A stretch of 64,000 nt of DNA from Liolophura sinensis (GCF_032854445.1 NC_088304.1:32544810-32608809); one strand, 5' to 3'. Shown: positions 37,601-45,495, counted from the first letter of the stretch. The notes: generated by a model from the sequence alone, not told the origin. Numbers and translations are program-made.

Positions 37601-40600
37601 CTGGTGTCTTCCAGGCTCTAGTTGTGTCCTCCATTCTCTACCTGGTGTCCTCCATTCTCAACGTGGTGTCCTCCATTCTCTGCCTGGTGTCCTCCTTTCT
37701 CTACCTGGTGTCGTCCAGGCTCTAATTGGTGTCCAATTTCTACCTGGTTTCCTCCAATCTACCTTGTGTCCTTCAGGCTCTACTTGGTTCCCTCCAGCCT
37801 TTACCTGGTTAGCCCCAATGTCTATCTGGTTTCCTTCAAGCTCTACGTGGTTTCCTTCATGCTCTACCTGGTGTCCCTCAGGCTTTGAATGATTTCCTCC
37901 AGGCTCTGCTTGGTGCCCTTCAGGCTTTACCTTGTTTCTTCCAGGCTCAACCTGGTTTTCTCTAGACTCTACCTGGTTTCCTCCAGATGCTACTTGGTTT
38001 CTGCCAGACATTGGCTCATCTTGGTTTCCCCTGGGCATTGGCTTTACTTGATTTTCTCCTGGTTTTTTTTCTGGCTTTCTCCAGGCTCAACCTGATGTCC
38101 TCCAGTCTCAGCTTGGTTTGCATTAGACTTTACCGGGTTTCCTGCAGGCTCCTTCATTCTCTACCTGGTGTCCTCCAGGTTGTGCTTGATTTTCCCACGC
38201 TCTAATTGATGTCCTCCAACCTGCTTTCCTCCAGGCTCTGCCTGATTTACTCCATACCTTGGCTGTACTTGGTTTCCTCCAGTTTCTGCCTGGTTTCTTC
38301 CAGTTTACACCTGGTGCCCTCCAGGCTTTAGTTGATTTTTTCCATGCTCTAATTGGTGTATTAGAGGCTGTACATGGTTACTTCCAGGTTCTACCTGGTT
38401 ACTTCCAATCTGAACTTGCCTTTCTTGAGGCTGTACATGGTTACTTCCAGGTTCTACCTGGTTACTTCCAATCTGAACTTGCCTTTCTTGAGGCTATACA
38501 TGGTTACTTCCAGGTTTTACCTGGTTACTTCCAATCTGAACTTGCCATTCTTGAGGCTGTACATGGTTACTTCCAGGTTTTACCTGGTTACTTCCAATCT
38601 GAACTTGCCATTCTTGAGGCTGTACATGGTTACTTCCAGGTTCTACCTGGTTACTTCCAATCTGAACCTGCCTTTCTTGAGGCTGTACATGGTTACTTCC
38701 AGGTTCTACCTGGTTACTTCCAATCTGAACTTGCCTTTCTTGGGGCTGTACATGGTTACTTCCGGGTTCTACCTGGTTACTTCCAATCTGAACTTGCCAT
38801 TCTTGAGGCTGTACATGGTAACTCCGAGGTTCTACCTGGGTACTTCCAATCTGAACTTGCCTTTCTTGAGGCTGTACATGGTTACTTCCAGGTTCTACCT
38901 GGGTACTTCCAATCTGAACTTGCCTTTCTTGAGGCTGTACATGGTTACTTCCAGGTTCTACCTGGTTACTTCCAATCTGAACTTGCCTTTCTTGGGGCTG
39001 TACATGGTTACTTCCAGGTTCTACCTGGTTACTTCCAATCTGAACTTGCCATTCTTGAGGCTGTACATGGTTACTTCCAGGTTTTACCTGGTTACTTCCA
39101 ATCTGAACTTGCCATTCTTGAGGCTGTACATGGTTACTTCCAGGTTCTACCTGGTTACTTCCAGTCTGAACTTGTCTTTCTTGGGGCTGTACATGGTTAC
39201 TTCCAGGTTCTACCTGGTTACTTCCAATCTGAACTTGCCATTCTTGAGGCTGTACATGGTTACTTCCAGGTTCTACCTGGTTACTTCCAATCTGAACGTG
39301 CCATTCTTGAGGCTGTACATGGTTACTTCCAGGTTCTACCTGGTTACTTCCAATCTGAACTTGCCTTTCTTGAGGCTGTACATGGTTACTTCCAGGTTTT
39401 ACCTGGTTACTTCCAATCTGAACTTGCCTTTCTTGGGGCTGTACATGGTTACTCCCAGGTTCTACCTGACTTCCTTTAAGCTATTCCTATTTTTCTCCAG
39501 CCTTCTACCTGACTGCTGTCTTTGACGCATAATTTTTAAGAGTGGAGCAAAAAACTCTATTAAAATAGATGCTTTAAATCACAGGGTAAATAGGCTAGAA
39601 GACAGGCAGAGTGGTTGTGATGCTTGCTTTTAAATCACCAAGACAAGGTATTATTAAATATATAGGCGTTCTCCGTGTTCAGCTGTCCTTGGGACCCTGG
39701 TGGCAATAAGCTGTCTGTTGCATTTGTATGGCCATTAAGTGAGAATAATATCCTTAGTAAGCTAAAATAAATCAATCAACTGTGATACAGGGCTGTTAAT
39801 TTTGATATTATGTCTCTGTCATTTTGTTTCTGTCTTTCTTCCCAGACTCTACAGTCTCACTATTTTCCAGACATTGCTTTGCTAGCACAGAAAATCAACA
39901 GCAATCTTCCCACCACAGAGACAACCCTGACTGACCTGCTTGAGCTGTCAACAAGGGAGGTAAGCGGAATACTATAAGTCGGAGCTCTGACCCTTTGAAC
40001 CTGACTCTTTCCCTTATTTGGAAGTCAGTTTGAAAATTTGCATCTTCTCAGTTTGAGACTGTACACATTCGGGCAACTCGCTCACAATGAGGCAGTGGCA
40101 AGCAGACGACGAGGTGAAAGATAACATGAGAAAATATATGTAAATGAAGAACATTAGATTTTCTGAGATCTACAACAGGTAATAACTGGACATTATTGTA
40201 TGTTAAACCACAAAACAATCTGGAAAACATGTATGAATTTTGAACGTCAGCAAAGTGTAGTTTAGTCATGAAGCTGAGTTTTGCCTTAGGGTTACTTGTT
40301 ATTTAGACAATATTTTCATCCTCACGTCAGTCCAAGTAAAGCCTGTACATGCACTCACGAGTAAACGGCATCAAACTTACCACTGTCGTATGAGTAAAAT
40401 AGTGTTCAGTACAATGTTAAACATGCACCACCTGGTTTCATCACCGGACGTACATGTACATAGGAAGGTCTTCCAGCAACCTGCTGATGGTCGTGGATTT
40501 TCCCCGGTTTTCTCCCACCATAATGATGGTCTGTGTCGTATAAGTGAAATATTGTTGAGTACGGTGTCAAACACCAATCAAATAAATAAATAAATACCAG

Positions 40601-40757
40601 TGAATCTTTATCCTTAAACCGTAACTTTTTCTTTTTCTTTCAGTTATTCCAGAGGCAAGCGAAAAAGATGGCAAAAGACGTCCCTATGAATTATAATCCT
40701 CCTAAAGGCTTGCTTCAGTACAAAGATGATAAGATGGCATTGCTGTGGAATTTATGA
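19495..40757 (+). CDS. NOC4L: NOC4L (nucleolar complex protein 4 homolog), complete 14-exon gene
   Basis: Noc4 pairs with Nop14 in the nucleolus and is needed for 40S subunit maturation and export. Fourteen exons with GT/AG borders sum to 1530 nt (509 residues plus stop; human about 516). The protein matches the family along its length: RYDECVQQLLGLLHN, ELALCTLMKLVKAEG, SEYLQFDDVRY, LKEHRKLF, SLYKKVLVGLHE, GGAISLLALNSLFILVHQ, the CBF/Mak21-domain signature FHVKYKARFFHLADLFLTS, HLPAYLVAAFAKKLSR, MESSLWEIQTLQSHY, and a C-terminus ending in LLWNL. Exons: 19495-19614, 20726-20834, 21563-21666, 23372-23476, 24566-24706, 25865-25970, 28642-28727, 30836-30947, 32416-32476, 33744-33854, 34737-34900, 36197-36279, 39846-39959, 40644-40757. 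Exon 6 has a frame problem. Introns are loaded with minisatellites and SINEs. Confidence 0.97.
19790..19945 (-). mobile_element. MetaSINE fragment
   Basis: agaatatttcacttatacgg, cggcggccagcattatggtg, ggaaaccgggcacagcccgg, cgaccatccgtaggttgctgg. Lacks the A-rich tail and the tRNA head. Lies in NOC4L intron 1. Confidence 0.85.
20726..20834 (+). CDS. NOC4L: NOC4L exon 2
   Basis: The acceptor is ATGTTCAG and the donor GTAACC. Encodes residues 41-76, including VQLAGVRALHKILQHLVKNG. Phase 0 in, 1 out. Confidence 0.93.
20905..21085 (+). mobile_element. MetaSINE fragment
   Basis: cagcaatctgccgatggttg, tgggtttcccctgggctctg, ctttctcccatcataaaatg, ctggtcgccgtcatataagt, gaaatactcttgagtacggc, gtaaagcatcaatcaaataaataaata. 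In NOC4L intron 2, about 70 bp after the exon 2 donor. Confidence 0.88.
21563..21666 (+). CDS. NOC4L: NOC4L exon 3
   Basis: The acceptor is GTGCCTACAG and the donor GTAAAT. Encodes DKYRSWLRCRYDECVQQLLG and following residues, matching the family's conserved W...RY..C block. Phase 1 in, 0 out. Confidence 0.95.
23372..23476 (+). CDS. NOC4L: NOC4L exon 4
   Basis: Thirty-five codons from ELALCTLMKLVKAEG to LPFPKHLLK, phase 0 on both sides. The donor is AAG|GTAAAC. The last ~40 bp together with the donor are copied several times just downstream. Confidence 0.95.
23477..23675 (+). repeat. tandem copies of the NOC4L exon 4 end plus donor
   Basis: The exon 4 end caatcaacttccatttccca + aacatttgttgaag + gtaa recurs four to five times with divergence: aatcagctttcatctcccaaacatttgtaaag, aatcatcgtccatttcccaaacaattatgaaggtaa, gtcagcttctgtttgccaaacatttgttgaaagtaa, and others. 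Unit about 40 bp. Several copies retain a ggtaa donor. Confidence 0.9.
24566..24706 (+). CDS. NOC4L: NOC4L exon 5
   Basis: Forty-seven codons containing ITRFSEYLQFDDVRYFIF (human LSQFREYLDYDD.RYH). The exon ends in a run of seven A before AAG|GTGAAA, a place where a one-base assembly error would change the phase passed to exon 6. Confidence 0.94.
25080..25355 (+). mobile_element. SINE fragment, 'gtacgacgttaaacccc' tail family
   Basis: aagaggaagctggaacttcc, cgcttggcgttcagcatgaa, gagcggtggaaattcgtcct, attgttaagtacgacgttaa, accccaagcactcactcact. The tRNA-like head is absent. Lies in NOC4L intron 5. Confidence 0.9.
25865..25970 (+). CDS. NOC4L: NOC4L exon 6 (internal reading-frame conflict)
   Basis: 106 bp between a TTTTACAG acceptor and a GTAGGT donor. 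Splice phases (0 in, 1 out) fit one open frame, whose second half, LEDPLSNLYCSLP, lines up with the family's E.P..SSFYV segment. The first half resembles the family only in the +1 frame: YLSNVFAIMDN against vertebrate F..NVFTI.S. So the exon seems to switch frame near its middle. Likely causes are a compensating pair of sequence errors (for example in the seven-A run of exon 5 plus a missing base here) or a real mutation. Confidence 0.75.
25998..26078 (+). repeat. 21-bp tandem repeat, 4 copies
   Basis: Unit ttttcacctggtcaggttta + t, the last two copies with ttttcactttgtca. It begins 28 bp inside NOC4L intron 6. Confidence 0.92.
26120..27395 (+). repeat. 74-bp minisatellite, about 17 copies
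   Basis: Unit: cgctttacatcactgccacc, actagacaactttgaccata, tactcctcacagcgcatgca, ccgttttccagcgt. Copies on the right carry more indels than those on the left. Lies in NOC4L intron 6. Confidence 0.96.
27882..27937 (+). repeat. 20-bp tandem repeat, 3 copies
   Basis: Unit tttttatggacaactaccta/c, imperfect third copy. NOC4L intron 6. Confidence 0.85.
28375..28575 (+). repeat. unclassified interspersed repeat, copy B
   Basis: Same ordered blocks as 11895-12105 (cttttcgcat, tttattca, ctgaaattggccaatccaac, aaagttgctctttcatatgt-like, ggttgaggaattaga). A shorter relative, tgtgcataaattgcaattaa + agttgctc, lies at 19945-20000. Confidence 0.65.
28642..28727 (+). CDS. NOC4L: NOC4L exon 7
   Basis: The acceptor is TTTGTGCAG and the donor GTGAGT. 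Encodes IKLNSLKEHRKLFTGIWLEF and following residues; human has LKEHRRVFQAMWLSFL. Phase 1 in, 0 out. A SINE fragment starts about 17 bp after the donor. Confidence 0.96.
28745..28890 (+). mobile_element. MetaSINE fragment next to NOC4L exon 7 donor
   Basis: cagcaatctgcagatggtta, tgggtttcttcccggtttcc, tcccaccgtgatgttggcca, gtgtaagtgaagtatccttg, agttaaaacaccaatcaaat. It starts only about 17 bp after the exon 7 splice donor. Confidence 0.82.
29195..29605 (+). repeat. 24-bp minisatellite, about 17 copies
   Basis: Unit actttcttgggttctccgca + gaac, with tttctctgcaaa variants. 24 is a multiple of three, so several frames on both strands stay open. NOC4L intron 7. Confidence 0.96.
29815..30005 (+). 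mobile_element. MetaSINE copy
   Basis: A degenerate tRNA-like head (tggctcagtaaaaacgcatc...ctaggttcagtacc), then cagcaacctacagatggtca, ggtttcctcccaccataatg, ctggctggtgctgtatagaa, and tail cgtcgatcaaataaataaat. NOC4L intron 7. Confidence 0.82.
30836..30947 (+). CDS. NOC4L: NOC4L exon 8
   Basis: LSTSLYKKVLVGLHEKVMPN and following residues to SDFLTQSYNI. The donor is ATAG|GTAAGG. The last 77 bp of this exon plus the donor seeded an 83-bp tandem array in intron 8. Phase 0 in, 1 out, matching exon 9. Confidence 0.97.
30948..32290 (+). repeat. 83-bp minisatellite derived from NOC4L exon 8 and its donor
   Basis: Unit: gtaaggactccatgagaagg, tcatgcccaacctaaccagc, ccactgctgctcagtgactt, cctaacacactcatgtaaca, tag. 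About 16 copies follow exon 8, whose last 77 bp are the prototype. Of the 16 copied donor positions, about 15 keep GTAAG (one reads gtttgg). Two variants alternate, ggactccatgag and ggcctccattag. Confidence 0.97.
32416..32476 (+). CDS. NOC4L: NOC4L exon 9
   Basis: 61 bp encoding GGAISLLALNSLFILVHQYN, nearly identical to vertebrate NOC4L. Acceptor TTACAG, donor GTAAGT. Phase 1 in, 2 out. Confidence 0.97.
32748..32938 (+). mobile_element. MetaSINE-type SINE, full length
   Basis: The tRNA-like head tgtggctcagttggttagca + cagcgtaatgacccagaagcc carries an A box; the B-box region is eroded. Then gtgggtttcccccgggctgt, ggtttcctccccccagtaat, gctggccgccatcgtataag, gagtacagcgtaaaacatga, aataaataaataaat. 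NOC4L intron 9. Confidence 0.9.
33744..33854 (+). CDS. NOC4L: NOC4L exon 10
   Basis: Encodes DYPDFFKKLYALFEPGIFHV and the signature KYKARFFHLADLFLTS, the most conserved part of the CBF/Mak21-type domain. Phase 2 on both sides. The donor is GTGAGA. Confidence 0.98.
33955..34090 (+). mobile_element. MetaSINE fragment
   Basis: ccagcaaactgcggatggtc, ccccccaccataatgctgaa, ggccgtcatagaagtgaaat, attcttgaaacaccaataaa, and an A/T-rich tail. NOC4L intron 10. Confidence 0.85.
34275..34595 (+). mobile_element. tRNA-headed SINE, second tail family
   Basis: The head ctgtgaccttatggttagag, cctcagcctcaaagttggga, gctgtcggatcaaacctggg has an A box (ttatggttagagcc) and a B box (ggatcaaacctg). The tail cctcatcgtcatatgactga + aaatatgttaac shares the catatgactgaaaaattgtt end of the 15588-15962 family. 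NOC4L intron 10. Confidence 0.8.
34737..34900 (+). CDS. NOC4L: NOC4L exon 11
   Basis: HLPAYLVAAFAKKLSRISLT, then IPFVYNLLTRHPSCRPMLHR and GGPS. Acceptor CTTTCAG, donor GTAAGC. Phase 2 in, 1 out. Confidence 0.98.
35006..35911. mobile_element. non-autonomous DNA transposon with terminal inverted repeats, about 906 bp
   Basis: The left end actgtaaatgcctttttatt (35006-35025) and the right end aataaaaaggcattaacagt (35892-35911) are inverted copies with one mismatch. Similarity continues inward (actaacttttgcggatttcg against the inverse of the right side, cataaactttcgcagattt). No transposase frame inside. A target duplication is not obvious. NOC4L intron 11. Confidence 0.85.
36197..36279 (+). CDS. 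NOC4L: NOC4L exon 12
   Basis: DVTADPFDAAEPDPAKCKAM followed by ESSLWEIQ, matching the acidic linker and ALESSLWELQ block of the family. Acceptor TTTTTTAG, donor GTGAGA. Phase 1 in, 0 out. Confidence 0.97.
36350..37490 (+). repeat. 73-bp minisatellite, about 15 copies
   Basis: Unit: ggtttggtagggctctcggg, catagtggtttaccataggc, atttgactaatgttcatgtg, tgtgcatctcctt. NOC4L intron 12. Confidence 0.96.
37490..38365 (+). repeat. degenerate 21-bp repeat
   Basis: Loose copies of ctctacctggtgtcctccag + g, adjoining the 73-bp array on the left and grading into the ordered 63-bp array on the right. NOC4L intron 12. Confidence 0.92.
38366..39482 (+). repeat. 63-bp higher-order array (3 x 21 bp), about 18 copies
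   Basis: Unit: ggctgtacatggttacttcc, aggttctacctggttacttc, caatctgaacttgcctttct, tga. Each 63-bp unit is built from three related 21-bp segments. Because 63 is 21 codons, two plus frames stay open for about 400 codons (HGYFQVLPGYFQSELAFLEA and FYLVTSNLNLPFLRLYMVTS). Position inside an intron and lack of homology argue against a gene. Confidence 0.96.
39846..39959 (+). CDS. NOC4L: NOC4L exon 13
   Basis: Thirty-eight codons, TLQSHYFPDIALLAQKIN to LLELSTRE, matching human LQRHYHPEVSKAASVIN...LLELTAYE. Acceptor TCTTCCCAG, donor GTAAGC. Confidence 0.97.
40445..40600 (+). mobile_element. MetaSINE fragment
   Basis: gtcttccagcaacctgctga, tggtcgtggattttccccgg, ttttctcccaccataatgat, gtcgtataagtgaaatattg, ttgagtacggtgtcaaacac, caatcaaataaataaataaa. 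It ends about 45 bp before the NOC4L exon 14 acceptor. Confidence 0.9.
40644..40757 (+). CDS. NOC4L: NOC4L exon 14 (stop codon)
   Basis: LFQRQAKKMAKDVPMNYNPP, then KGLL and a short tail ending in LLWNL and TGA at 40755-40757. This is the expected C-terminus of the family (IFE..LKK...PLEF.P..GLL). Confidence 0.96.
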   Translation, partial: LFQRQAKKMAKDVPMNYNPPKGLLQYKDDKMALLWNL

Positions 40758-40771
40758 TGTTGAATTTCGTG

Positions 40772-40777
40772 AATAAA
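40772..40777 (+). terminator. NOC4L polyadenylation signal
   Basis: AATAAA 15 bp after the NOC4L stop codon, in GTGAATAAAACC. If used, the 3' UTR is only a few tens of bases long. Confidence 0.75.
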
Positions 40778-40875
40778 ACCGTGCAGATTTAAGTCATAAG
40801 AAATTGTTGGTTCCTCTTGACTTTCAGGGATTTCTACTGAAGCTGCATTGTGGTCTACGTTATAACTGAAGACGG

Positions 40876-41215
40876 ACAGAATAGAGAGGAAAACCAGAAC
40901 AGCGACGAGAGTGTGATAGACTTAGGGGATAGAGAGGAAACCCAGAGCAGCGAAGACAGTGTGACAGACATACAACATAAAGAAGAAACCCAGAGCAGCG
41001 ACGACAGTGTGATAGGAAAACCAGAGCAGCGACGGCAGTGTGACAGACCTACAGCAAAGAGAGTAAAACCAGAGCAGAGACGACAGTATGATAGACGTAT
41101 GGCATAGAGAGTAAAACCAGAGCAGCGACGACAGTGTGATGGGAAAACCAGAGCAGCGACGACAGTGTGATAGACGTATAGCATAGAGAGGAAAATCTGA
41201 GCATCGACCACAGTG
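40876..41215 (+). repeat. 33-48-bp minisatellite, about 8 copies
   Basis: Core aaaccagagcagcgacgaca + gtgtgatag, followed in longer units by acgtatagcatagagagg. It begins about 100 bp past the NOC4L polyadenylation signal. Confidence 0.93.
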
Positions 41216-42420
41216 GTATAGATGGCAACTGGTCACATATAACTGGTGAAATACGGCCTCTTGTCAATTTACGTCAGTCAGGATTTTATTCCAGCTGTTC
41301 ATTTAAACGCATGAATAGTTGCATTTTGCACGCCCCCAAGCACCATGGCTCAAGCAAAAAAAAAAAAAAAAAAAAAATGCAGTGATGTAAATTGCAAGTT
41401 GTTATATATTAGACATCCCTGATCCAGAAATAGACCACTGTCACTTGAACGAAAATCTCAGCACACACAACAACTTCCTTGTCTGTTAGGGAGCAGGTCC
41501 TGATCAGGCGGTTTGTATTAAAGACTACAGCACCGAGAGTAAATATGGATAACGTGTCCAGAATCTCTGGCCCACTGCTTCCTATCTAATTCCGCTTGGG
41601 GCTATAGGAGCAGCATATTCACACCGTTGAATGTGACCACCAGGTTGGATGTATGGCCAGTTGTAATCATGGTACATGTTTTGATTAACGACAGCTTATA
41701 AACTAGTATGGTACACGATTTATATACGGATTTCAACTGAATGTAGATTCTTCAAACCACCAAACGTCTCACTGAAGAACTAGACGTTGAGAAACACGTA
41801 TAAGGACATCTATACTTGGGATTACTCCTCTCTATCTATACCACTTTCTCACACAAATTTAATTTATTACGATAGAATTTCATCACTAATTGTATCGGTG
41901 TTTTAAGAAAAAGACCTCTAAACACCGAAGCATTCATCAATAAATAGACCACTTAAAACTATACATAAATATACTTTAATTTATTTTGTTAGATTTTTGT
42001 GAAAAGAGTTAAAGATGTTCAAACATGTTAATTCTAAGGTGGACTTTATGGACAGGAAGTCTTTCCAACTCTATTCACGACATTAAAGGTTGGAATAACT
42101 CTTTCTAACCATGAGTAAAAGATTACTGAAATAATGTTCCCAAAAATTCCTTCGTTTTGGTGAACATCAGGAATAAAAGATGATGTGACGTCAGAGTGCC
42201 TATACACCGTCAGCATGGCACATAAAGCCCACCATAGTATTCAAATATTTGAAGGCCTGTCGGCACTCTTAAAAAAAATTGAAAAAATAAATGACAGTAT
42301 TTTTACGCATAGTTTTCAGTTGTCTGGACGATGAACCTTGCTTCATTTCATTTAACTTTCTATCGCTTTAATAAATAAAACTGAGGTGCAAAAACATCCT
42401 AGGCAACTGTTCGTAAGTAG
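41216..42420. other. intergenic, no gene seen
   Basis: AT-rich, with a 23-bp A tract at 41356-41378. No conserved frame or repeat recognised apart from the approach to the triplicated block. Confidence 0.45.
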
Positions 42421-42423
42421 TAT

Positions 42424-43885
42424 ATAATGAAAAGGTATGACTGCCGATACCAACAGATAATTGTGTGACGTGATAAGCTATTCTGTAAGACAATCCAGAA
42501 TCAGTGTTACATAACCGTATGCTTCCAAGTTATAAGCTTATTTTTTTCACCTACATGTTGCCTAACACGTTTCTGTGGTCATACTCTCTGGATTTGGTGT
42601 TTTTGTTATGTAAAATTGAATAAAACTAATTATTGGATATCGTAGATGGCGATGCAGGGCTACTCTATGCCCACTTCATAATGCTTGCTAAGTCATCACC
42701 CGCCGCTATTCGCTTCTGCACATACATAAAAAGGTATGACTGCCGATACCAACAGATAACTATGTGACATGATAAGCTATTCTATAAGACAATCCAGAAG
42801 CTAGAGACCACATGAAGAAATTCGTCCCTCAAAAATATTACACAGGAATATGCCTGTTGTCAAATCGATGTCAGCGATCGTGTATTCGTTGGATTTGTGC
42901 CATTTTCTGCTTTCTAGATAGGTGTTTTTTTGCAGAATTCATGTGATGTTTTTTGTACAACATAACGCTAGACATGAAGGCCGTCGACTAAAACTGACAT
43001 TTATCATACGAGCATGCAGTATAAACACATGCAGTATTTCGTACAGAGAATTTCAGGGGGAATAACTCTGGGCCCCTTGTTGACACGGCTATAGACGTGG
43101 AACAGCCTGTGGCGCTGTAAGGCTAATCGAAGCCCACCTGTTTAAAAGGATTGATGTAAAATTGAAGAAAGTAATAATTATTGGGACATCGTTGATAACG
43201 CTTTAGTAAGCCCACTTGCCATCATGCTCGCTAGGTCATCGCCCTCCGCTATTCGCTTCTGCACATACATAAAAAGGTGTTACTGCCGATACCAACAGGT
43301 AATTGTGTGACGTGACAAGCTATTCTATCAGACAAACCAGATGCTAGAGACCACGTGATTTCCTTGGTTGAAAACAGGGTGTGTAAAGAAATTCGTCTGG
43401 CAAAAAAAAAATCGATGTCAGTGATAGTAGATTGGATTTGTGTCATTTTCAGCTGTCCAGCTTGCGCAGTGGCCCAGCAAATGTTACATAATCGTACGCT
43501 TCCAAGTTATAAGTTTATTTTTTTACGTATATGTTACCTAACACGTTTCTGTGGTCATATTCTCTTGATCTGGTGCCTTTTTGTGTAAAATTGAAGAAAA
43601 TAGTACTTAAGCATCATGGATGGCGTTGTGTGGCTCCTCTAAACTCATATGTTTAAAGATAGTCTAAGTGTTTTTGCAGAACTCAGTTGAGGTTTTTTGT
43701 ACAAACTTTTCGACTAAAACTGGCGTATTTATCATACGAAGAAGTATAAACCCATGCCGTATTTCGAACCTCAGAATCAGCAATACGATTTGTGAAAAAG
43801 AATTTCAGGGGGAATAACTCTGGGCAGCTTGTTGACACGGCTATAGACGCCTTTGGCGCTGTATGGTTCATCTAAGCCCACATGT
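42424..43885 (+). repeat. triplicated segment of 0.3-0.8 kb units
   Basis: aaaaggtatgactgccgata + ccaacagataattgtgtgac + gtgataagctattct recurs at about 42430, 42731 and 43271. The blocks gtaaaattgaa-aaa, gttgacacggctatagacg, ggcgctgta-gg, aagcccac-tgtttaaa and tgcagaattcatgtgatgtttttt/actcagttgaggttttttgtac also recur in order. The units are unequal because of internal indels. No coding frame. Confidence 0.88.
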
Positions 43886-44470
43886 TTAAACGGAATGTGA
43901 CTATACTGTAGTTATATTCTACTCTACTTTAGTTGTACATACAACAGTTAAATAAATAAATAAATAAACTGCACTATTGTTATACTGTACTATAGCTATA
44001 CTGTACGGTTCTGTACTCCACCATGCTCTCCTATGCTATACTATGCTATGCTTAGTGAAATATTCTTCAGTACGGCGTAAAACAACAATGGAATAAATAA
44101 ATAAATAAATATAGTATACTATACTATAGTTATATTCTACTCTACTATACTTATACTCTACGATACTATAGCTATACTGTGCGATACTATAGCTATACTA
44201 GACTATAAATATTCGGCAAGCCTCACGGACGTTTACTGACACAGTGTCCCTGGGGTGTTGCAGCTTCACACGCCCCAGACCTTTTACACCCAGTCACCGT
44301 GCTAGCTGACCGCACTATTCCCCAACTGTAGTTTCACTATAGTATAGCTATACAATAGTATAATTATCCTCTACTGAAGTTAACCTCTAAGATAGTTAGC
44401 CTCTACTCTACTCTACGATAGTTACCCCTCTACCTCTACTGTAGCTAACCTCAACTCTAGACTCTACTTA
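43886..44470 (+). repeat. low-complexity 'actatagctatact' DNA with a MetaSINE tail
   Basis: Degenerate ctatact/actatag repeats on both sides of a short MetaSINE 3' end (44045-44112: gtgaaatattcttcagtacg + gcgtaaaacaacaatggaat + aaataaat). Confidence 0.85.
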
Positions 44471-44599
44471 GGCTATTATTCGACACGCTTCTGAGTTGCA
44501 GAGACCCGCTTTTCCCACCACCACCACCACCACCACCTCAAACAAAGCCAGTTCGAGTGGAGCAAGTCTAGAGGCGGGGGATCCCGGCGAGCCAGTTCC

Positions 44600-45306
44600 A
44601 ACCCGATCCCACCCAACCCCGCGATGATCTCTTACCTAGCGATGAGAGCGATTTGCGGGAGTTGTATCGGCAGCATTGGCGGTCGATCCGGACCTATTTT
44701 CATCGCGACAAGCCGGTACAAGACTGTTACAATTACCGGGTTAGCGATCTTGGAGCCATCCCCACCTATCTGGACGCGATTTATGAGGACCAGCCGACCG
44801 CCTTCAACGTCAACTATAGCTTTGGGTATATCCTGTGCCACAAGGAGACGGGGCAGGTGCGGTATTATTACCCAAGCACGCCTGGGCACAAAAACAACGG
44901 CCCGATACTAAGTGGTTCGTGGACCTCCTCACCAACGTGTTATTCTTTGTGCACAAACTTCCCTATCAACCCATCGATGAGAGTGGCATAGTGTTGCCGC
45001 CTTACCTGGCGGGGAACAAGGGGCTGCAGACTTTGGTGGGGGGAGCTAATGGATCTTACAGGGACAATTTATGCTTGTTTAGATGCCTGACCGTCCATCT
45101 GGACCAGGCTCGCCTTTAGCACAGCATGTATCTGGAGGCGGCGGAGATGGAGCGATAACCAAAGCGCGAGTGATGTGAACCGCTGGATGCGTATGAGAGG
45201 GAACAGCACGTTTTCCTACACCCAAACGAAAGACGCTTTTACTTATTTCTGTGCAAAGCGGAAAATACTGCCGGACGGTGTGAGCACCACCTACCTGGAT
45301 GTTTGA
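44600..45306 (+). pseudogene. Polinton DNA polymerase B, N-terminal relic with core deleted
   Basis: The frame open through 44653-44991 contains YSFGYILCHKETGQVRYYYP and a following STPGHKNNG. It gives way to another frame at about 44900-44930 with VDLLTNVLFFVHKLPY and DNLCLFRCLTVH (to 45119). This tract (beta-rich, TN..FFV.K.P, then NLC.FRCL..H) is the N-terminal region of Polinton-type protein-primed PolB. Only about 190 bp later comes a short segment ending in ILPDGVSTTYLDV and TGA at 45304-45306, which looks like a polymerase C-terminus. The exonuclease, palm and other polymerase motifs are absent. Cannot encode an active enzyme. Confidence 0.65.
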
Positions 45307-45356
45307 CCGAACGGTTATAAACCATGCCTCTTCTAATGTGTTGTTTATTGAAGTCG

Positions 45357-45362
45357 AATAAA
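45357..45362 (+). terminator. polyadenylation signal after the PolB relic
   Basis: AATAAA about 50 bp past the stop of the PolB relic, on plus. Confidence 0.55.
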
Positions 45363-45400
45363 AAAGTCAAAACACCACGGTATGCGAGTCTCATTGTCTC

Positions 45401-45416
45401 TTTATTCAGGTTTATT
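45401..45416 (-). terminator. polyadenylation signals of the minus-strand gene block
   Basis: Two TTTATT (AATAAA on minus) at 45401-45406 and 45411-45416, downstream of the protease gene and facing the plus-strand signal. Confidence 0.5.
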
Positions 45417-45495
45417 TCATAACATGTCGAACAGGAAATGGGAAAGTACGTTATTTTACAGCCCACGGGCGGATGGCGCTATATAAAACGGGGCG

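Noticed and set aside
38259-39479. 406-codon open frame as a repeat-protein gene
   Set aside because: It lies in NOC4L intron 12, consists only of a 63-bp tandem unit, and an alternative frame is equally open. The open frame follows from the unit length.
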